Part shown: piece after piece, positions 37,048-46,624 of the stretch | How positions within the stretch are numbered: position 1 is the stretch's first letter | Layout of the letters: each line of letters starts with the position of its first letter | DNA from: Lewinellaceae bacterium | Lineage (GTDB): Bacteria > Bacteroidota > Bacteroidia > Chitinophagales > Saprospiraceae | Length of the DNA stretch: 64,000 bases | Assembly (NCBI GenBank): GCA_020636105.1 | Contig: JACJYL010000001.1 | Location: forward strand, 3,348,001-3,412,000 | Direction: 5' to 3' | Notes under the pieces: generated by a model | Told to the model about the DNA's origin: nothing | What the model saw: the letters and a program-made list of their open reading frames with translations, nothing else | Databases searched by the model: none | Made by a program: the position numbers and the translations under genes

Positions 37048-38325
37048 ATGCGTTCTATTTCCCGGCGATTCCGTTCAAAACGGACCGGTTATTGTCTGAA
37101 AATAAAATCGGGTCAAACAAAAAACGGACATGCCACAGTAATACTGATCCTCCTTTTTTTTGGGTTTTCTCTGCTGCCTGCCGTGCTCATAGGACAGAAC
37201 AGACAAACCCTGGAAGAAAAACGAAAAAAATTGCTGTCCGAAATCCAGGAAACCAACGGTAAGCTGGAAGAGACCAAAAAAAATAAGGCGGCTACATTCG
37301 ATCAGTATATCACGCTGCGCTCCCAGGTAAAAAACAGGCAGTCGCTCATTGAAAATTTTACCCTGGAAATCGCCAAAACAGATTCTTCCATCATCGATGT
37401 TAGCGCTGTAATAGAATCGTTGAAAGAAGATCAGATTCGCCTGAAAGAGGATTATGCAGCCATGTTAAGAGCAGCCTATCGCATGAAACTAAACAATAAC
37501 GGGCTCCAGTTTATTTTCTCCTCTGAGAGTTTCAACCAGGCCTATAAACGCTGGCAGTATATGCGCCAATATGAAAGGTTCCGCAAAAACCAGGCGTACC
37601 TGATAGAACAGACACAACTTACCCTTGAAAACAAGATACAGCTGCTGGAGCAGGAAAGAAAGGAAAAAACAGCCCTACTGGAACTGGCACGAGAACAAAA
37701 GGAAGCGGTAGGCAAAGAAATGAACCAGATGAACAGTATGCTGTCCAAGCTGAAAGGAGATGAGAAGAACCTGCTTACCGCCCTCAAAAAACAACAAGAG
37801 TCACACGAACAGTTGAACAATGCCATTGAAAGAGTTATCCTGGAAGAAATGGAGCGAAAGCGCAGGGACGCCAGGACCTCTACCGGAATAAATGCCCCCA
37901 AATCTTCCGCCGCAGATAACCTCTCCGGGCCGTTTGCCCAAAACAAAGGAAATCTGCCCTGGCCGGTAAAAACAGGTAGCATCACCGGTTATTTCGGTCG
38001 GCAGGATCACCCAACCATCAAAGGCATTAAAATAACCAACAACGGCATCGACATCAGAACGAGCAAAGGAGCGGAAGTATATGCTATTTTTGAAGGCAAA
38101 GTGGCAGGAACACAATTTATTCCCGGCTACAAACACACGGTCATCATCCAACACGGAAATTATTACTCAGTATATTCAAACCTCGAACAAATATTCGTCA
38201 AAAGAAATGATTTGATAAAAAATGGCCAAAGTGTGGGTAAAGTGGGAACTAAATCGCCCGATCTTCACTTTGAGATATGGCAGGAAAAAACCCGCCAGAA
38301 TCCGGTAAACTGGATAAGAAAATAA
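37048..38325 (+). CDS. EnvC-like murein hydrolase activator (degenerate LytM/M23 domain)
   Basis: I take the ATG at 37048, one base after the upstream stop; an earlier in-frame ATG lies inside the DUF4292 gene. The 425-aa product has a membrane or signal segment (ILLFFGFSLLPAVLIGQ, ~40), a long coiled coil (~55-265, starting LEEKRKKLLSEIQETNGKLE), and a C-terminal LytM/M23 domain (~310-425, TGYFGRQDHPTIKGI, IFEGKVAGTQ). The zinc ligands expected of active M23 enzymes are altered: the usual HxxxD is NNGID and the usual HxH is DLH. This fits EnvC, which activates amidases rather than cutting peptidoglycan itself, and helps daughter-cell separation. Confidence 0.9.
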   Translation: MRSISRRFRSKRTGYCLKIKSGQTKNGHATVILILLFFGFSLLPAVLIGQNRQTLEEKRKKLLSEIQETNGKLEETKKNKAATFDQYITLRSQVKNRQSLIENFTLEIAKTDSSIIDVSAVIESLKEDQIRLKEDYAAMLRAAYRMKLNNNGLQFIFSSESFNQAYKRWQYMRQYERFRKNQAYLIEQTQLTLENKIQLLEQERKEKTALLELAREQKEAVGKEMNQMNSMLSKLKGDEKNLLTALKKQQESHEQLNNAIERVILEEMERKRRDARTSTGINAPKSSAADNLSGPFAQNKGNLPWPVKTGSITGYFGRQDHPTIKGIKITNNGIDIRTSKGAEVYAIFEGKVAGTQFIPGYKHTVIIQHGNYYSVYSNLEQIFVKRNDLIKNGQSVGKVGTKSPDLHFEIWQEKTRQNPVNWIRK

Positions 38326-38358
38326 AATTTAAAGACACAAGGTTAAAGGTTAAAATAA

Positions 38359-39573
38359 ATGGAACATAACTGGAACATAGGAGAAAAAGAAAGTAAAGGG
38401 CTCAAAAAAGAAACGGAATACGCCGTTTTGGTTGGATTGATCCAGCGGAACCAAACGGAAGAACAGGTGACGGACTACCTTGACGAATTGGAATTCCTGG
38501 CGCTGACGGCAGGGGCAGTCTCGGTAAAAAGATTCGTTCAAAAAGTGGACAGTCCCAACCCGCGCACCTTCGTTGGAAAAGGAAAGCTTGAAGAAATTTT
38601 TAATTATATCGAGCGCCATGAAGAAATCAACATGGTCATTTTTGATGATGACCTGACGGGAAAACAAACGTCCATCCTCGAAGAATTTCTAAAAGTCAAA
38701 ATCATCGACCGCAGTAGCCTTATCCTGGACATCTTCGCCAGCAGAGCACAAACAGCACAGGCTAAAACCCAGGTGGAACTGGCGCAAATGCAATACATGC
38801 TGCCGCGCCTCCGGGGTTTATGGACCCACCTTGAACGCCAGCGAGGAGGGATCGGGATGAGAGGCCCCGGGGAGCAGGAGATCGAAACCGACCGCCGTAT
38901 CGTCCGGGACAAGATCAGCTTGCTGAAGAAAAAACTGGAAAAAATAGATCAGCAAAACGTCACCCGCCGTAAAAATCGTGGTGAACTGATCCGTGTGGCC
39001 CTGGTCGGGTATACCAATGTCGGAAAATCAACCCTGATGAATCTGCTAACCAAATCAGATGTTTTTGCCGAAAATAAACTCTTCGCTACCCTGGATACTA
39101 CTGTAAGAAAGGCCGTATGGGAAGCCATGCCTTTCCTGGTGTCTGACACGGTAGGATTTATCCGAAAGCTGCCTCACCACCTCGTGGAGAGCTTTAAATC
39201 TACCCTCGATGAAGTCCGGGAAAGTGATATCCTCATCCATGTAGTCGATATCGCCCATCCCAATCATGAGGACCATATCCGTACGGTAAACGAAACACTT
39301 AAAGACCTGGAGTCGCAGGACAAACCGACTTTGATGGTTTTTAACAAGATAGACCTGTACCGCGAAAAAAATTACGACACTTATCTTGAAGGGGAGGTAA
39401 AAGAGGAGATTGAAAAGAACCTGCAGAAAAACCTGGAGCATGAATTTGACTGCCAGAATATTCTGATATCGGCCGTTACGCGTGAGAACCTTGAAGGCCT
39501 ACGTCAGAAAATGACAGAAATGATCAAAACTCAATACCATGTAAGATATCCTTACCAGGCACAGAAATGGTAG
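38359..39573 (+). CDS. hflX: GTPase HflX
   Basis: The 404-aa protein has the HflX N-terminal domain (TAGAVSVKRFVQKVDSPNPR, FVGKGKLEEI), the linker motif RGGIGMRGPGEQEIETDRR, and the G domain: G1 GYTNVGKSTLMN, G3 DTVGFI, G4 NKID, G5 ISAV. HflX binds the large ribosomal subunit and rescues or splits stalled ribosomes under stress. It starts 33 bp after the EnvC-like gene and may be cotranscribed with it. Length is typical. Confidence 0.96.
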   Translation: MEHNWNIGEKESKGLKKETEYAVLVGLIQRNQTEEQVTDYLDELEFLALTAGAVSVKRFVQKVDSPNPRTFVGKGKLEEIFNYIERHEEINMVIFDDDLTGKQTSILEEFLKVKIIDRSSLILDIFASRAQTAQAKTQVELAQMQYMLPRLRGLWTHLERQRGGIGMRGPGEQEIETDRRIVRDKISLLKKKLEKIDQQNVTRRKNRGELIRVALVGYTNVGKSTLMNLLTKSDVFAENKLFATLDTTVRKAVWEAMPFLVSDTVGFIRKLPHHLVESFKSTLDEVRESDILIHVVDIAHPNHEDHIRTVNETLKDLESQDKPTLMVFNKIDLYREKNYDTYLEGEVKEEIEKNLQKNLEHEFDCQNILISAVTRENLEGLRQKMTEMIKTQYHVRYPYQAQKW

Positions 39574-39832
39574 GTTTTGGGTAGGTGAATGGTCGTGAAT
39601 TACTAAAGGCAATACCAGGGCCTGCTGATGAAAAATAATTTTATATAAAAAGAAATAAATACTCAGGAACAGTTCAAAAATAAATTGACAATTTTAATCA
39701 TGTAAATCACTAAAAATCAACACTTTTACATTTTTAATTTATCATTCTAAATTTCACATTTCCCTTAGATCCCGGGGGACTTCCAATACGGAAAATAACA
39801 TTTAAACAATCGTTATTCAAAATATAAATACC

Positions 39833-40936
39833 ATGGAAAATATCCTAAAAAAATACGCACAACTACTGGTCAATTATTGTCTTGAGATCAAGGAAGGTGA
39901 ACGGCTTTTTATCCAATCCACTACACTTGCGGTTCCATTGGTCCGCGAAGTTTACCGGGAAGCCCTCAGGCAGGGAGCCCATGTGGAAACAGCGTTGGAT
40001 TTCAGGGAACAAAACCGTATTTTTCTTGAAGAAGCCGGAGAAATGCAGCTCAATTACCAGCCGCTTTTATACACAAAAGCCATGGATGAATTTGACGGGT
40101 ACCTTTTTATCCGGGCTCCCTTCAACCTTCGGGAAAATCAGGGTGCCGATGTAGGTAAATCAAAGATCAGGCAGGAAGCTCTGAAAGCCTCTCAACATAA
40201 ATATTTTGAAAGAACGGCAACCCGTGATCTGAAACGGAACCTCTGCCAATACCCAACCCAGGCCAACGCCCAGGAAGCAGGCATGTCGCTTGAAGAATAC
40301 GAAAATTTTATTTTTGGCGCCTGTAAATTATTCGATGAAGACCCGGTACAAAGCTGGCTCAATGTCCGGAAAAATCAGCAGGGTTATACGGACCTGCTCA
40401 ACAGCCGGGAGCAGATTCGATACAAAGGCGACGGCATCGATATAAGTTTTTCCACCAAAGGAAGGACGTGGATCAATTCAGACGGGCAAACCAATATGCC
40501 TTCCGGTGAAATTTACACCTCTCCATTAGAGGATTCCATGAACGGGGTGATCCATTTTTCTTACCCTGCCATTTACATGGGCCACGAAGTGGAAGGCGTC
40601 ACCCTTTGGGTCAAAGACGGTTATATTGAAAAATGGGAAGCCAAAAGAGGCCAGGAATTTTTGACCAGTATTTTCTCTATTGAAGGCACCCGTCGTTTTG
40701 GCGAAGTGGCCGTAGGGACCAATTACGACATCAACCGGTTTACCAAAAATATCCTTTTTGACGAAAAGATTGGAGGTACCGTTCACATGGCCGTTGGACA
40801 GTCCTATCTGCAAACAGGAGGCAAAAATAAATCCACCGTACATTGGGATATGATCGCCGGCATGCAGGATGGAGGTGAAATTTGGGCCGACGGGGAAAAG
40901 ATATACGAGAATGGGAATTTTCTGCCAATTGGATAG
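39833..40936 (+). CDS. M29-family aminopeptidase
   Basis: The 367-aa protein matches thermophilic-type metallo-aminopeptidases (AmpS/AmpT/PepS). It opens with ILKKYAQLLVNYCLEIKEGE, and the C-terminal half contains the expected acidic and His metal ligands (SYPAIYMGHEVEGVTLWVKD, EKIGGTVHMAVGQSY, STVHWDMI). M29 enzymes remove N-terminal residues from peptides using two divalent metal ions, in the cytoplasm. The gene stands alone: 259 bp without a recognisable feature precede it and 209 bp follow. Confidence 0.93.
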   Translation: MENILKKYAQLLVNYCLEIKEGERLFIQSTTLAVPLVREVYREALRQGAHVETALDFREQNRIFLEEAGEMQLNYQPLLYTKAMDEFDGYLFIRAPFNLRENQGADVGKSKIRQEALKASQHKYFERTATRDLKRNLCQYPTQANAQEAGMSLEEYENFIFGACKLFDEDPVQSWLNVRKNQQGYTDLLNSREQIRYKGDGIDISFSTKGRTWINSDGQTNMPSGEIYTSPLEDSMNGVIHFSYPAIYMGHEVEGVTLWVKDGYIEKWEAKRGQEFLTSIFSIEGTRRFGEVAVGTNYDINRFTKNILFDEKIGGTVHMAVGQSYLQTGGKNKSTVHWDMIAGMQDGGEIWADGEKIYENGNFLPIG

Positions 40937-41145
40937 TCTCTATCACAATATTCTCGAATTTCTTAGGTTAAATTATATGTCCTGTAAATTATTATCCCTA
41001 ACTTGCGCTGTATTAATTATAGCTATGTTAGCAGTAGTACTAATTAAATAATAGAATAAAGTAACAACAGGGTTTGAGAAGTAATTACTATGAAACCATT
41101 AATCTTCCAAACACTAATTCATTAACCCAACAACGTCCTTGAACC

Positions 41146-41868
41146 GTGAACAAAAACATTGCATTTTTAGAACTAAAGTATGGCAACATTTACGGAGGGT
41201 ACCCCAACTTTTACGCAATAAGTGAAATTGCACTTTTGGTCTTTGAGCAGGGCTCCAACAAAATTTTTCTGGAAACGTGGAACAACAATATGAATATTGA
41301 AGTGGTCAATGTGTTTCCCAAAGTAAATGAGTTAGGACATACCATTGGCAGAGGTAAAGAAGTGGTCAACCTTAGAACCCGCCGCAAAAGAAATTATGAA
41401 GAAGAATTCAGATTGGATGAAAGACAGTTAACTATGGCTTTCAAAAATCTTCACCCGACCAAAATGGCCATCAAGGCTTTCCTTCAAAAAAATATGCGGA
41501 AATACCGTTTCAATGACATCATCACTTTTGATGGTCGTCGCGATATTTTCCTTTGTGAAAGATCAGGGGTGTTATTTGACCGATACAACATCATTGATAT
41601 TCAAAAGATATTGAATAAAGAAACAGAATACCTGTTTTCTTTGAATAAACTCAGCGTAGTCATAGGCTTTGATTACGATCAATCCTATTTGCGTTCCAAC
41701 AACCTGGAATACTGGTTGCACCCGATTGCAGCAAGGCAGATTATGCCCAAAACAGCTGCTTTTGATGCCGCCAGGCTGCTGATGGTTTACAATGAGTATA
41801 CCGTTTATAACGATGACTTTATGAGAAAAGCAGCTTTATTGCTCAATAAAATTCAGAATACAAAATAG
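41146..41868 (+). CDS. Unrecognised 240-aa protein, possibly a divergent DEDD exonuclease fold
   Basis: Translation appears to begin at a GTG (41146); no in-frame ATG lies nearby. The pattern hydrophobic strand - acidic - strand at the start (NIAFLELKYGNIYGGYPNFY then AISEIALLVFE) resembles motif I of DEDDh 3'-5' exonucleases (FxDxEx..IxEIA). A middle FNDIITFDGRRDIFLCERSG could match motif II, and TAAFDAARLLMVYNEY motif III (HxAxxDA). The motif I Asp and the catalytic His seem replaced, so activity may be lost. This is inference only. No signal peptide is seen. It is followed by a strong bidirectional terminator and a convergent gene. Confidence 0.7.
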   Translation: MNKNIAFLELKYGNIYGGYPNFYAISEIALLVFEQGSNKIFLETWNNNMNIEVVNVFPKVNELGHTIGRGKEVVNLRTRRKRNYEEEFRLDERQLTMAFKNLHPTKMAIKAFLQKNMRKYRFNDIITFDGRRDIFLCERSGVLFDRYNIIDIQKILNKETEYLFSLNKLSVVIGFDYDQSYLRSNNLEYWLHPIAARQIMPKTAAFDAARLLMVYNEYTVYNDDFMRKAALLLNKIQNTK

Positions 41869-41881
41869 TCGTTCCTCAACC

Positions 41882-41933
41882 GCATAATAAAAAAGGGATA
41901 GTCATGCTGATGATTATCCCTTTTTTATTATGC
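41882..41933. terminator. Strong bidirectional terminator
   Basis: A perfect 19-bp inverted repeat: left arm 41882-41900 (GCATAATAAAAAAGGGATA), right arm 41915-41933, 14-nt loop. The A-rich/T-rich flanks within the stem supply a U-run in either direction. It lies between two convergent genes, 13 bp after the 240-aa protein's stop and 11 bp beyond the stop of the minus-strand gene. Confidence 0.9.
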
Positions 41934-41944
41934 CTTTCCTGTTT

Positions 41945-42424
41945 CTATTTTCCGACTGCCTCCAGGCAGTCGATGACTGATTTCAGAAATACAAAAACGA
42001 CTTCCCTTCCTTCTTTGGTCGTCAACCCATCTTCACTGTCAGAGAGGGCATCTTCAACAAAAGCGAGCAGGTCTTCCTGGGAAGTCTTTTCAAAAAACAC
42101 GTCCAGCCGTTCTCTGAAAGACTGAGCACTGGTGCCTGCTTCAAGTAACTCCCAATTCTTTTCTTCGGCATCTTCAAAAATTTCTACCTCCACCGTTTCA
42201 AAAATTCCGTTCACTTTCTCTGAAGCGAGAAAAATGGTGAGCAATAAAAACAACACCAGCTCCCGTTCTTCCTGGTGGAGAATTTCCAGGTTTTCAGAAA
42301 AAATATAGCCAAACAATACGGGCTGGCGTTCCTGAAGGCTCGTTACAAAAGCTTCCAGGCTATCCTCTTCATCGTTGATCGATTCAACGACTTCGTCAAT
42401 AATATCTTCACTTACAAATTTCAT
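41945..42424 (-). CDS. Acidic cytoplasmic protein, unknown function
   Basis: The likely start is 42424 (MKFVSEDIIDEVVESINDEE). The 159-aa product is very acidic (long Glu/Asp runs such as EVEIFEDAEEKNWELLEAG) and mostly helical. A hydrophobic stretch, LVLFLLLTIFLASEKV, is more likely a buried helix than a membrane span. There is no signal peptide. I do not recognise the family. It is monocistronic, ending at the bidirectional terminator. Confidence 0.75.
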   Translation of the reverse strand: MKFVSEDIIDEVVESINDEEDSLEAFVTSLQERQPVLFGYIFSENLEILHQEERELVLFLLLTIFLASEKVNGIFETVEVEIFEDAEEKNWELLEAGTSAQSFRERLDVFFEKTSQEDLLAFVEDALSDSEDGLTTKEGREVVFVFLKSVIDCLEAVGK

Positions 42425-42493
42425 ATCCGTTATTTGAGGCAAAAATACAATCTAAATGATTTATTTATCGAAAAGCATGCAAATATTAATGCA

Positions 42494-42529
42494 AAAAGCG
42501 CAAAGGACACTTTCTCCCTATGCGCTTTT
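42494..42529 (-). terminator. Probable terminator of the 147-aa secreted protein gene
   Basis: Arms AAAAGCGCA (42494-42502) and TGCGCTTTT (42521-42529) form a 9-bp stem with an 18-nt loop, 27 bp past the stop at 42557. The minus-strand transcript would end in a U-run from the A-rich left arm. Confidence 0.65.
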
Positions 42530-42556
42530 GTAATACCCTAATTCCTGTTGAATTAT

Positions 42557-43000
42557 TTAGTTTTTTATTAATTTTCGCTCCCAGTTATCGCCAGATTTGT
42601 CGGCAGGGCTTTTGGAAAGAATAAGGCTTGTTTGAATGGTCTTTCCTAATTCGTCCTTATCTAATTTACCTTCTTCAATATCCGAAGCATAACCAGCGGG
42701 CTTATTAACCGAATAGGCATTGATCATCTTGGGGCCTTTAAAATCATCCGGACCTTTGGCTGCTTCCCAAAGCAATTCATCCTGGGGCATTTCCGCTACT
42801 TTCTTTTCTTCTTTTTGCAGCTGAATGTAAGCCTTGAAACGGGATTTCATATCTTCAAGGTCTTCATAAACTCCATAATACGGCGTAGGTTGTTGAACAG
42901 TTTCCTGCTTAATAACTACAGTCGAATCAACAGTTTGTGTCTGGGCAAATGTAGTCAAACCCATGAAAGCAAAAACGAGGATAAATATGTTCTTTTGCAT
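42557..43000 (-). CDS. Small secreted protein, unknown function
   Basis: The 147-aa product begins with a signal peptide (NIFILVFAFMGLTTFAQ), so it is exported. The mature part is Gln/Lys/Asp-rich and shows no domain I know; recognisable blocks are YYGVYEDLEDMKSRFKAYI and LLWEAAKGPDDFKGPKMIN. There is no T9SS tail or lipobox, so a periplasmic location is likely. It lies downstream of the T9SS plug protein gene on the same strand with a 92-bp gap. Confidence 0.78.
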   Translation of the reverse strand: MQKNIFILVFAFMGLTTFAQTQTVDSTVVIKQETVQQPTPYYGVYEDLEDMKSRFKAYIQLQKEEKKVAEMPQDELLWEAAKGPDDFKGPKMINAYSVNKPAGYASDIEEGKLDKDELGKTIQTSLILSKSPADKSGDNWERKLIKN

Positions 43001-43092
43001 AATATTAAAGGATGTTTGTACTTTTTAGACGTCCTTTTCTCAAAAAGACACATTTTCCCGGCGAGAAGACCATAAGTTTCAGAAGTTCCCGG

Positions 43093-44415
43093 CTAATGAC
43101 TTACATAAACCAGGCTGGCAACGAGTTGATCGTAATTGGAGCCGATGGGATGGTAATAAATGAGAAAGGTATATTCATTCTCCGTTTCATACCAGTCGCC
43201 TTCGAGTTCTGATAAATTCAGTCCCGCTCTATCTGTTTCCCTGCTACCTTTGGGTTGAAAAGCATAAGCGTAGTTATGAAATCCCTGCTTAAAGGGAATT
43301 TTTGCCACGTAACTATTGATGGCATCATTGTAAACCATTTTGTCCTTGAGGCGCCAGTCGTTGAAGGCCCCGACGATGAAAATATCAGCATCATCGTATT
43401 CGGTAGGGCTTGAGAGGGCAAAAAACACATCGGCATAATCCGCCGAAACTTCCGGAATATAACCATCAAAATTGTCTATGACGAACCCGCCGTTGAGGTC
43501 TTCCCTGAAAAGATAGGCCAGGGCTCCTCGTTTGGCATCCTTATCCAGAACCACCTCATAGTGGTCTCCAAAACGCAGGATTTCATGGATGCCCAGTGAG
43601 CGTGTACGCAACGTTCTCAGATCAAAAAACCTGAATTCCTTTCCTGCCGGGAAGGCGATCCTCCCCTGGTAATCAAAGACAATGGAATTACCACGGGTAT
43701 AGGTCGGGGGAATATCCATAATGGCATTGTCCCACCGCTGATTTTGTAATACGACCGCTGAAATTTCTCTTTCCGGATTGCGTATGGGGGTTTTCTCATG
43801 ATTGACTACAAAGTCGAATTCATGATAAGTTTTCAGCCTCCCCGCCATGGCCGGTGACACCGGCTTGAGCTCAATATCCACAAGGGAATTATAATCCACC
43901 ACCATAAACCTGCGGGTAATTGCCAGCCTTTTGCCGTCCACATCATCTTCGTGGATGATCAGCAGGTAATTGCCTGAAATGGTCCAGGTCACATCATCGT
44001 TCGGAAAAACCAAAGAATAGTGTGTGTATTCCGTCAGCGTTTTATTGGAAAACTCGTAATCATCCAGCAATTCATTTAAAAAACCGTCCACGTATTCCAT
44101 GGTAGTCAGTGGAGAAGGTTGCCAGTTTTTGTCGCAATGAACAAAAGTATAGGTATAGGTTTTTACATCCGGCCCCAGGTCATCAAAGGACAATTCAAAT
44201 CTTGCCCCGCCATTCAGTGGAAGCATAGGCAAGCTTATGGGATCCCCGTCCACATGTAATTTTACTGACCGTATGTTATCGAGATAAACATAATTCTCAT
44301 ACCGGATATTTTCTTCCTCCTGTGCAGAAAGGTCTAAGGGCACTAGATTAATAATTAAAAAAAGTGCAAGGCATTTCAAAAGGGTCGTTTGGTAAGTTTC
44401 AACTAATCTTCTCAT
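43093..44415 (-). CDS. DUF5103 protein (type IX secretion system plug)
   Basis: The 440-aa protein has a signal peptide (CLALFLIINLVPLDLSAQ) and the DUF5103 features: IRSVKLHVDGDPISLPMLPL, TYTFVHCDKNWQPSPLTTME, YTHYSLVFPNDDVTWTISGN, and the later ADYADVFFALSSPTEYDDAD, IFIVGAFNDWRLKDKM. DUF5103 proteins were identified structurally as the Plug that closes the periplasmic side of the SprA channel of the T9SS. That fits the many T9SS cargo genes here. It starts 3 bp after the stop of the DNA glycosylase gene, so the two share a transcript, although their functions are unrelated. Confidence 0.92.
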   Translation of the reverse strand: MRRLVETYQTTLLKCLALFLIINLVPLDLSAQEEENIRYENYVYLDNIRSVKLHVDGDPISLPMLPLNGGARFELSFDDLGPDVKTYTYTFVHCDKNWQPSPLTTMEYVDGFLNELLDDYEFSNKTLTEYTHYSLVFPNDDVTWTISGNYLLIIHEDDVDGKRLAITRRFMVVDYNSLVDIELKPVSPAMAGRLKTYHEFDFVVNHEKTPIRNPEREISAVVLQNQRWDNAIMDIPPTYTRGNSIVFDYQGRIAFPAGKEFRFFDLRTLRTRSLGIHEILRFGDHYEVVLDKDAKRGALAYLFREDLNGGFVIDNFDGYIPEVSADYADVFFALSSPTEYDDADIFIVGAFNDWRLKDKMVYNDAINSYVAKIPFKQGFHNYAYAFQPKGSRETDRAGLNLSELEGDWYETENEYTFLIYYHPIGSNYDQLVASLVYVSH

Positions 44416-44418
44416 GTA

Positions 44419-45021
44419 TTATTTTTTACTGACCCAAATGGAGTCTTTGATGTAAAATCGCCAGGGCCATCCGGCACATTCTCCGGCATAATCGACCCCA
44501 ATCCTTGGACCACTTTGAATTTGATCTTCGGTAAAACGGATCCCCCTGTCTTCGATCCATATCGCCCCTTTTTCATCCAACAAGGTTGTTCCATCCAGAT
44601 GGGTTTTTATCCCCAGGGCCCTACTCATAACGCCCGGACCTGCGGTTAATTGTGGTTTCATTTTAGGAATTTTCCGTCTTTGCTGGATTAACGGCACATT
44701 ATCGACAGGCTCAACAGCCCTGATCAGGACAGCATTGGCCAGGCCTTCCTCTCCCACCACCACATTAAATAAATGATGAATACCGTAACAAAGGTACACA
44801 TAAGCGCAACCTCCTTGCCGGAACATGGTTTCCGTTCTTTTGGTTCGGCGGTTGTTGAATGCATGACTTGCTTTATCGTCCAGCCCTCTGTAGGCTTCGG
44901 TCTCTGTGATCATGCCTGAAGTCAGTTCCCCGTCAATCCGTGTCACGAGGAATTTTCCGAGTAAATCCCTGCTCACCCTGACGACATCATCTCGAAGGTA
45001 GAATGAATGTGAAAGCGGCAT
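44419..45021 (-). CDS. DNA-3-methyladenine glycosylase (AAG/MPG family)
   Basis: The 200-aa protein matches the Mpg/AAG fold: VSRDLLGKFLVTRIDG, the catalytic region ITETEAYRGLDDKASHAF, RTKRTETMFRQGGCAYVYLC, YGIHHLFNVV, and the base-binding VLIRAVEP and LTAGPGVMSRALGI. It removes alkylated purines from DNA, the first step of base excision repair. The active-site Glu and Tyr positions are intact by eye. Length is normal for bacterial members. Confidence 0.95.
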   Translation of the reverse strand: MPLSHSFYLRDDVVRVSRDLLGKFLVTRIDGELTSGMITETEAYRGLDDKASHAFNNRRTKRTETMFRQGGCAYVYLCYGIHHLFNVVVGEEGLANAVLIRAVEPVDNVPLIQQRRKIPKMKPQLTAGPGVMSRALGIKTHLDGTTLLDEKGAIWIEDRGIRFTEDQIQSGPRIGVDYAGECAGWPWRFYIKDSIWVSKK

Positions 45022-45090
45022 GTTGAAACTGGTTGCTCGTTGCTGGTAGCTGGGTATCTGATTTAATCCCCCCGGCCACCAGCAGCAAAT

Positions 45091-46575
45091 TTATCTTCTC
45101 TGACTGTAATTAGGCGCTTCTTTGGTAATCGTTATATTGTGAGGGTGGCTTTCCGTCACGGCAGCGCTGGTGATCTTCACAAATTTAGAGGATCTCAATG
45201 TTTCAAGATCCGGTGCACCGCAATAGCCCATTCCTGCACGTAATCCACCAAGGTATTGAATCACCACCTCTGCCAGGGAGCCTTTATAAGGAACCCTGCC
45301 TTCTATCCCTTCGGGCACCAGCTTTTTGATATCATCCTCTACGTCCTGAAAGTAGCGATCCTTTGAGCCGAGTTCCATGGCGCCAATAGATCCCATTCCG
45401 CGATAGACTTTGAACTTACGGCCTTCGTAAATGATGGTTTCTCCGGGAGCCTCTTCCACTCCAGCAAATAAACTCCCCGCCATAATAGAACTTGCTCCTG
45501 CGGCCAGTGCCTTCACAATATCTCCTGAATAACGGATCCCTCCGTCACCGATGATCGGAATGCCCAGATGTTTGACAGCTTCGTAAGCCTGGTAAATGGC
45601 GGAAAGCTGAGGTACGCCCACCCCGGCAACTATCCGGGTGGTACATATACTTCCCGGGCCTACCCCTACTTTAACGCCATCTGCTCCGGCCTGGGCAAGC
45701 GCAAGCGCTCCTTCCCCGGTAGCCACATTTCCACCGACAATCTGCAAGTCAGGGTACTCTGCTTTCACCGCACGGATGGCATCCAGCACCCCTTTGGAGT
45801 GACCGTGAGCCGTATCAAGGCAAATGACATCCACATTAACCCTTACTAGCGCATCCACCCTTTGCATCATATCCGCAGTAACCCCGACAGCGGCACCGAC
45901 CACCAGCCTTCCCAAAGAATCTTTACAGGAATTCGGAAAATCCTGCACTTTCATGATATCTTTGTAGGTGATGAGTCCGCACAGGATACCGGTGTCATCC
46001 ACGACAGGGAGTTTTTCGATCTTATGTCGCTGCAGAATGAGCCGCGCCTGTTGGAGGTCAGTACCCACCGGAGCCGTCACCAGGTTTTTCGAGGTCATCA
46101 AATCACTTACCGGACGTTTTACTTCGTTTTCGAAGCGCAGATCACGGTTGGTGAGAATGCCGGCGAGTTTATTTTGATGATCGACGATAGGAATGCCCCC
46201 GATCTTGAAACGGCGCATGAGCGCTATGGCATCGGCAATGGAAGCATCTTTGGTTAAAGTCACCGGATCGACAATCATCCCGCTCTCCGAACGTTTCACA
46301 CTACGAACCTGTTCGGCTTGCTCGGCGATGGTCATATTTTTGTGGATAATGCCCATACCGCCCATCCTGGCAATAGCGATCGCCAGCTTGTTTTCAGTAA
46401 CCGTATCCATGGCAGCGGAAACAATAGGAGCGTTGAGTTTTATGTCACGGGTGATTTTAGTTGAGAAGTCAACTTCCCGTGGCAGTACTTCTGAATAGGC
46501 CGGGATGAGCAGAACGTCATCGAAGGTCAGGCCATCTTCAAAAAACTTATTTTTTATTGCTTTTTGATTTTCCAT
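45091..46575 (-). CDS. guaB: IMP dehydrogenase
   Basis: The ATG at 46575 is used; the longer frame begins at TTG. The 494-aa enzyme has the usual order: N-terminal barrel part (GLTFDDVLLIPAYSEVLP, VSAAMDTVTE), two CBS domains (~93-205), then the catalytic half with VKVGVGPGSICTTR (active-site Cys), GDGGIRYSGDI, AGASSIMAGSL, and the flap region YRGMGS. It oxidises IMP to XMP with NAD, committing purines to GMP synthesis. It is a single gene, divergent from tadA across 49 bp. Confidence 0.97.
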   Translation of the reverse strand: MENQKAIKNKFFEDGLTFDDVLLIPAYSEVLPREVDFSTKITRDIKLNAPIVSAAMDTVTENKLAIAIARMGGMGIIHKNMTIAEQAEQVRSVKRSESGMIVDPVTLTKDASIADAIALMRRFKIGGIPIVDHQNKLAGILTNRDLRFENEVKRPVSDLMTSKNLVTAPVGTDLQQARLILQRHKIEKLPVVDDTGILCGLITYKDIMKVQDFPNSCKDSLGRLVVGAAVGVTADMMQRVDALVRVNVDVICLDTAHGHSKGVLDAIRAVKAEYPDLQIVGGNVATGEGALALAQAGADGVKVGVGPGSICTTRIVAGVGVPQLSAIYQAYEAVKHLGIPIIGDGGIRYSGDIVKALAAGASSIMAGSLFAGVEEAPGETIIYEGRKFKVYRGMGSIGAMELGSKDRYFQDVEDDIKKLVPEGIEGRVPYKGSLAEVVIQYLGGLRAGMGYCGAPDLETLRSSKFVKITSAAVTESHPHNITITKEAPNYSQRR

Positions 46576-46624
46576 CCGCAAAAGTATTGAAAATAAATTT
46601 TAAAAGACAATTAAATATTTAAAA

